NCBI GenBank assembly: GCA_900066355.1
Contig: FMEL01000010.1
Span: 1 to 64,000, forward strand
Direction: 5' to 3'
DNA: 64,000 bases
Source of the DNA: an uncultured Ruminococcus sp.
Lineage (GTDB): Bacteria > Bacillota > Clostridia > Lachnospirales > Lachnospiraceae
The notes under the pieces are model-generated. The model did no database searches and was not told the DNA's origin. It saw only the letters and a program-made list of their open reading frames with translations. The number at the start of each line of letters is the position of its first letter. Within the stretch, counting starts at the first letter, position 1. Below, one piece after another: positions 61,131 through 64,000 of the stretch. Position numbers and translations under genes: made by a program.

Positions 61131-62141
61131 TCATGCGAAACCCCTTACGGATTTTCCGGCAATGATCTCGGTCTCAAGTTTCTCACTGAAAAGCTCTCCG
61201 GATGCCTCGCCGGTATTTTCCAGATGATTCAGCATAACCTTTGCAACTTCTTTTGCAATGCCGTCCGTCGGCTGCGCTACGATCGTCAGCTTCGGATTAC
61301 ATGCTCTCGCAAACTGCAGGTTGTCAAACCCGATCATCGACAGCTGCTCCGGAATCCGGATGCCCAGTTCATTTACTCCGATCATGGCCCCCATAGTCAT
61401 TTCATAGTTCGTCACAAACACTGCTGTCATCTCCGGATTATTCTGTACAAGTTCTTCAAGTCCCCGGACACCGCCCTGAATCGTATAGTCTCCATGCCAG
61501 ATCAGAGATTCACTCACCGGGATCCCGGCACTTTCCAGTGCTTTATAATATCCTGCCATACGTTCCTGCGCAGTAAAAACTTCTTCCGGTCCGCCGATGA
61601 TTCCAATATTTCGGTGTCCTCTCTCGATAAAATACCGGACTGCATCTTCGGCGGCTTTTTTATTATCAACCAGCACACTGTCACAGTTGATACCCTGAAT
61701 CTTTCGATCAATCAAAACGATCGGTTTACCCGTCTTCTGAAACCTTTTCAGGTGGTTTCCCTCTTCATCAACCGGCATGTTGATGATACCGTCCACACGC
61801 CTGCGAGTCAGGAATTCAACTGCCTCCCGTTCCAGTTTCTTATCGGTTCGGCAGTCGCAGACGATCGTCGCATAACCATGACTTCGCAGGACATCCTCCA
61901 TACCGGTAATGATCTCGGCACAGAAAGTATTGTTCAGCTCCGGAATGACAACGCCAATCGTTCTGGTCGCGTTCGTCTTTAAACCTCTTGCCACCTCATT
62001 GACTTCGTAATGAAGTTCTTCGATAGCTTCCTCAATCTTTATTCTGTTTTTTTCACGGACATTTCCTCCGTTAAAATAGGAAGAAATCGTAGCCAGTCCA
62101 AGTCCTGTCCGTCTGGCTATATCCTTCATGGTCGCTGCCAT
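61131..62141 (-). CDS. LacI-family transcriptional regulator
   Basis: A 336-residue repressor. The helix-turn-helix is at the N-terminus (ATMKDIARRTGLGLATISSYFNGG, followed by the hinge EVNEVARGLK). The core is a Peripla_BP_1 ligand domain (TIGVVIPELNNTFCAEIITGMED, RRRVDGIINMPVDEE, ERGHRNIGIIGGPEE, MIGFDNLQFARACNPKLT). It is the second gene of the operon it probably controls; the operator GAAACGTTTC lies at 63114-63123. A weak ribosome binding site (GAGGCG) precedes the ATG, which fits low expression. Confidence 0.93.
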   Translation of the reverse strand: MAATMKDIARRTGLGLATISSYFNGGNVREKNRIKIEEAIEELHYEVNEVARGLKTNATRTIGVVIPELNNTFCAEIITGMEDVLRSHGYATIVCDCRTDKKLEREAVEFLTRRRVDGIINMPVDEEGNHLKRFQKTGKPIVLIDRKIQGINCDSVLVDNKKAAEDAVRYFIERGHRNIGIIGGPEEVFTAQERMAGYYKALESAGIPVSESLIWHGDYTIQGGVRGLEELVQNNPEMTAVFVTNYEMTMGAMIGVNELGIRIPEQLSMIGFDNLQFARACNPKLTIVAQPTDGIAKEVAKVMLNHLENTGEASGELFSEKLETEIIAGKSVRGFA

Positions 62142-62163
62142 TTCGCCTCACTGCCTTCTGCTT

Positions 62164-63015
62164 TTATTCTGCTTTACCGTCGCATCCGCAGACTTTCATT
62201 CTTGCCATAACCAGTTCTTTCACTGCTGCGATTGCTGTCTTGCCATAAGCTTTCGGATCAATGGTATCCGGTTTTTCTTCAAGAAGTTCTTTGACTGCTT
62301 TGGAGTAAGCTGCACGAAGTTCTGTCGCAAAGTTTACTTTGCAGATACCGCGTTTTACGCAGTCGCTTACATCTTCGTCACTGAGTCCGGATGCTCCGTG
62401 AAGAACCAGCGGAATATCAACAACTTCGCGGATCTCACTTAAACGTTCTTTATCAAGAACCGGTGTACCTACATAGAAACCATGTGCTGTTCCGATTGCA
62501 ACTGCCAGAGAAGTAACACCTGTACGCTCAACAAATTCTTTTGCTTCCTGCGGATCTGTATTGGTGTCAGCTTCTGCTTCAAGATCATCTTCCTTGCCGC
62601 CGACTTTACCAAGCTCTGCTTCACATGGAATATCCAGTGCATTTGCTACATCTGCTACACGTTTTGTCTCTGCAATGTTTGCCTCGAAGTCCAGTTTGGA
62701 TCCGTCGATCATAACAGAAGTATATCCTGCATGGATTGCCTGCATAGCCAGTTCAAAACTGCTGCCGTGATCAAGATGAAGGCATACCGGGACAGATGCT
62801 TTTTTAGCTTCTGCTGCAACGATTGCTGCATAGGTATCCACAGTACCGTACTTTACAGTAGATGGAGTTGTCTGGATCATAACCGGTGCTTTCAGTTCTT
62901 CTGCAGCCTGAATAATGGCTTTCACCATTTCCATATTCTCTGCATTAAATGCTCCGACTGCATATCCACCTTTCTGAGCTTTTAACAGCATTTCTTTTGA
63001 TGTAACAAGTGGCAT
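62164..63015 (-). CDS. fba: Class II fructose/tagatose-bisphosphate aldolase
   Basis: A 283-residue zinc aldolase of the FbaA/GatY/KbaY family that splits a ketohexose-1,6-bisphosphate into DHAP and glyceraldehyde-3-P. Zinc and substrate motifs are VCLHLDHGSSFE (HLDHG), GTAHGFYVG and LVLHGASGLSDEDV. The length and NTDPQEAKEFVERTGV loop fit the short type of class II aldolase. AAGGAGGAAA precedes the ATG. It is first in the operon after the operator-bearing promoter. Whether it prefers fructose or tagatose bisphosphate cannot be told from sequence reading. Confidence 0.92.
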   Translation of the reverse strand: MPLVTSKEMLLKAQKGGYAVGAFNAENMEMVKAIIQAAEELKAPVMIQTTPSTVKYGTVDTYAAIVAAEAKKASVPVCLHLDHGSSFELAMQAIHAGYTSVMIDGSKLDFEANIAETKRVADVANALDIPCEAELGKVGGKEDDLEAEADTNTDPQEAKEFVERTGVTSLAVAIGTAHGFYVGTPVLDKERLSEIREVVDIPLVLHGASGLSDEDVSDCVKRGICKVNFATELRAAYSKAVKELLEEKPDTIDPKAYGKTAIAAVKELVMARMKVCGCDGKAE

Positions 63016-63028
63016 AACTTTTTCCTCC

Positions 63029-63076
63029 TTAATGATATATGTATATTTTTTGTTAATGATATATGTATATTTTTTG
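63029..63076. repeat. Perfect 24-bp tandem duplication in the aldolase leader
   Basis: TTAATGATATATGTATATTT then TTTG occurs twice head to tail (63029-63052 and 63053-63076) between the operator and the aldolase ribosome binding site. It is AT-rich and may be a recent slip duplication. Confidence 0.8.
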
Positions 63077-63107
63077 TTTTACTACTTGTGATTGATCGGA
63101 AAATTTC

Positions 63108-63131
63108 AAAACCGAAACGTTTCCGTTTTGA
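63108..63131. promoter_or_regulatory. LacI-family operator of the aldolase operon
   Basis: The palindrome GAAACGTTTC (63114-63123) is extended to AAAACCGAAACGTTTCCGTTTT with near symmetry. It overlaps the predicted transcription start, a typical repressor position. The likely ligand-responsive regulator is the LacI protein encoded at 61131-62141. Confidence 0.8.
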
Positions 63132-63135
63132 GTTA

Positions 63136-63164
63136 ATCATACATCGCCTCCCGCATTCTGTCAA
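63136..63164 (-). promoter_or_regulatory. Promoter of the aldolase-LacI-kinase operon
   Basis: Minus-strand TTGACA (63159-63164), a 17-bp spacer and TATGAT (63136-63141), directly upstream of the operator. Confidence 0.75.
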
Positions 63165-63200
63165 CCGTAAAATATTTATCTTTTATCGGAAAATTTTCCC

Positions 63201-63229
63201 TTGCATTGTACAGTAATTACAGGTAAATT
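63201..63229 (+). promoter_or_regulatory. Possible promoter of the mutarotase gene
   Basis: TTGCAT (63201-63206), a 17-bp spacer and TAAATT (63224-63229). It is weaker than the divergent promoter, from which it is about 40 bp away; both could share control. Confidence 0.4.
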
Positions 63230-63302
63230 GAATATAGAAAGGCGTATTTTAAAAGACTGCGCTGGCGAGAAATCAAATTATCTGAACGGAGGCATAAACG
63301 AC

Positions 63303-63746
63303 ATGTTAAAAGGTATTCCTGAAATCTTATCACCAGAATTATTAAAAGTATTATGTGAAATGGGACACAGCGATCGTCTTGTTATCGCTGATGGTAACTT
63401 CCCGGTAGAATCCATGGGTAAAAACGCTATCACAATCCGCTGCGACGGACATGGTGTTCCGGAAATCCTGGAAGCAATCCTGAAAGTTTTCCCACTGGAT
63501 ACTTATGTAGAACATCCGGTAAACCTGATGGAAGTAATGCCTGGCGATGATGTAGAAACCCCGATCTGGGATACATACAAAGAAATCATCCGCAAATATG
63601 ATGACAGAGGAGATGCTACTGTAGGAAACATCGAGCGTTTCGCATTCTATGATGAAGCCAAAACAGCTTACTGCATCATTTCCACAAGTGAAAAAGCTCT
63701 GTATGCAAACATTATGCTGCAGAAAGGTGTTGTCATCAACAACTAA
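63303..63746 (+). CDS. fucU: FucU/RbsD-family sugar mutarotase
   Basis: A 147-residue protein that interconverts the anomers or ring forms of a sugar such as L-fucose, so that the transported form fits the next enzyme. The diagnostic start MLKGIPEILSPELLKVL is followed by EMGHSDRLVIADGNFP with the catalytic His and Asp, and the C-terminal Tyr/Asn active-site part. Length fits FucU (~140) better than RbsD. The ATG at 63303 follows CGGAGG; upstream codons to 63201 are unlikely. It is divergent from the aldolase operon and distant from the isomerase at 29 kb. A terminator follows. Confidence 0.9.
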   Translation: MLKGIPEILSPELLKVLCEMGHSDRLVIADGNFPVESMGKNAITIRCDGHGVPEILEAILKVFPLDTYVEHPVNLMEVMPGDDVETPIWDTYKEIIRKYDDRGDATVGNIERFAFYDEAKTAYCIISTSEKALYANIMLQKGVVINN

Positions 63747-63769
63747 TTATCGGCCATCTTTTTTCAAAA

Positions 63770-63804
63770 ACCCCGGGGATCTTTGGAGACCTCCGGGGTT
63801 TTAT
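63770..63804. terminator. Bidirectional terminator after fucU
   Basis: ACCCCGGGGATCT pairs with AGACCTCCGGGGT (two mismatches) with T-rich tracts on both sides. It serves fucU (+) and the gene ending at 63816 (-). Confidence 0.85.
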
Positions 63805-63815
63805 TATTGCCTGTT

Positions 63816-64000
63816 TTAATCCAGTTCGAAAAGCTGACGCTGTTTCAGGTCGATGGATGACCATACCGTACTTGTATGTTCCTGACCGTACAGATATACA
63901 GTACTGGAAACTTTCGCATACAGCTTACAGGACTCTTTATATCCATTGCTGCCATTCTGGTTTCGCAGATACTGTTCGATATCAGAAACTTTCAACGCGT
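63816..64000 (-). CDS. C-terminal part of an unidentified protein, cut by window end
   Basis: The last 61 codons of a minus-strand gene that continues past 64000. The end reads KVSDIEQYLRNQNGS..., KESCKLYAKVSSTVYLYGQ, TVWSSIDLKQRQLFELD and stops at TAA (63816-63818). It is a mixed helix/strand sequence with no motif I recognise. The frame is supported by a terminator just downstream and by lack of any stop up to the window edge. Confidence 0.6.
   Translation of the reverse strand, partial: ALKVSDIEQYLRNQNGSNGYKESCKLYAKVSSTVYLYGQEHTSTVWSSIDLKQRQLFELD

Noticed and set aside
63108..63131. CcpA (cre) site
   Set aside because: The core GAAACGTTTC is a fully symmetric LacI-type operator, and a LacI gene is in the operon; CcpA sharing cannot be excluded but is not needed.

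Overview
The window looks like the chromosome of a gut Lachnospiraceae bacterium, most likely Blautia or a close relative. The grounds are the low-to-middle GC content, strong AGGAGG ribosome binding sites, a bile salt hydrolase, an oleate hydratase, several RbsB/RhaS-type sugar ABC transporters, YesM/YesN-type two-component systems and GldG-type ABC exporters. No rRNA, tRNA, CRISPR array or prophage was seen. Most genes lie on the minus strand.

Layout. 0.1-4.8 kb: a dicarboxylate/amino acid symporter in one operon with an RmlD-like reductase (promoter, tandem upstream repeats and a leader hairpin are visible), a secreted amidase and a FUSC-type membrane protein. 4.9-8.0 kb: two arrays of a degenerate ~53-bp tandem repeat flank a ~2.5 kb segment holding a decayed gene (nonsense codon plus frameshift) and a PD-(D/E)XK-like nuclease. 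8.1-9.2 kb: rplM-rpsI. 9.3-12.0 kb: a TetR regulator and an oleate hydratase. 12.1-14.2 kb: a secreted protein and a three-gene orphan microcompartment cluster (two EutS-like shell proteins and EutP). 14.4-19.2 kb: citrate synthase-trpS, then a divergent operon of DUF3877, bile salt hydrolase and a 71-residue protein. 19.4-23.8 kb: an AraC regulator and a RhaS-type sugar transporter whose permease region has collapsed into a remnant. 24-28.9 kb: two teichoic-acid-type CDP-glycerol transferases and a pseudogene that joins a response regulator to the tail of a histidine kinase.

29-35 kb carries an L-sugar pathway: a FucI/AraA-family isomerase, a rhamnulokinase-like kinase, L-ribulose-5-P 4-epimerase, L-xylulose-5-P 3-epimerase and an L-xylulokinase-like kinase. 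It is followed upstream by a GldA/F/G plus DUF4340 exporter operon (35.1-39.7 kb), a complete RhaS-type ABC transporter (39.9-44.9 kb) and a divergent AraC regulator. At 46.2-46.6 kb a 370-bp IS1182 relic sits in a bidirectional terminator with a 21-bp target duplication.

46.6-55.9 kb is one physiological unit: a response regulator, a histidine kinase and a membrane-anchored sugar-binding sensor lie directly upstream of a permease-ATPase-permease-binding-protein transporter, like the XylFII-LytS-type three-component sugar sensors. 56.2-63.2 kb encodes a likely non-PTS ketose/polyol route (aldo/keto reductase, PfkB kinase, GatD-like dehydrogenase, xylulokinase-like kinase, LacI regulator, class II aldolase) from a promoter with a clear LacI-type operator. 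A structured ~220-nt leader that hides the dehydrogenase ribosome binding site splits this operon. A divergent FucU-like mutarotase and a gene cut by the window edge close the window.

Functions are family-level inferences from reading the sequence. Sugar specificities are not established.
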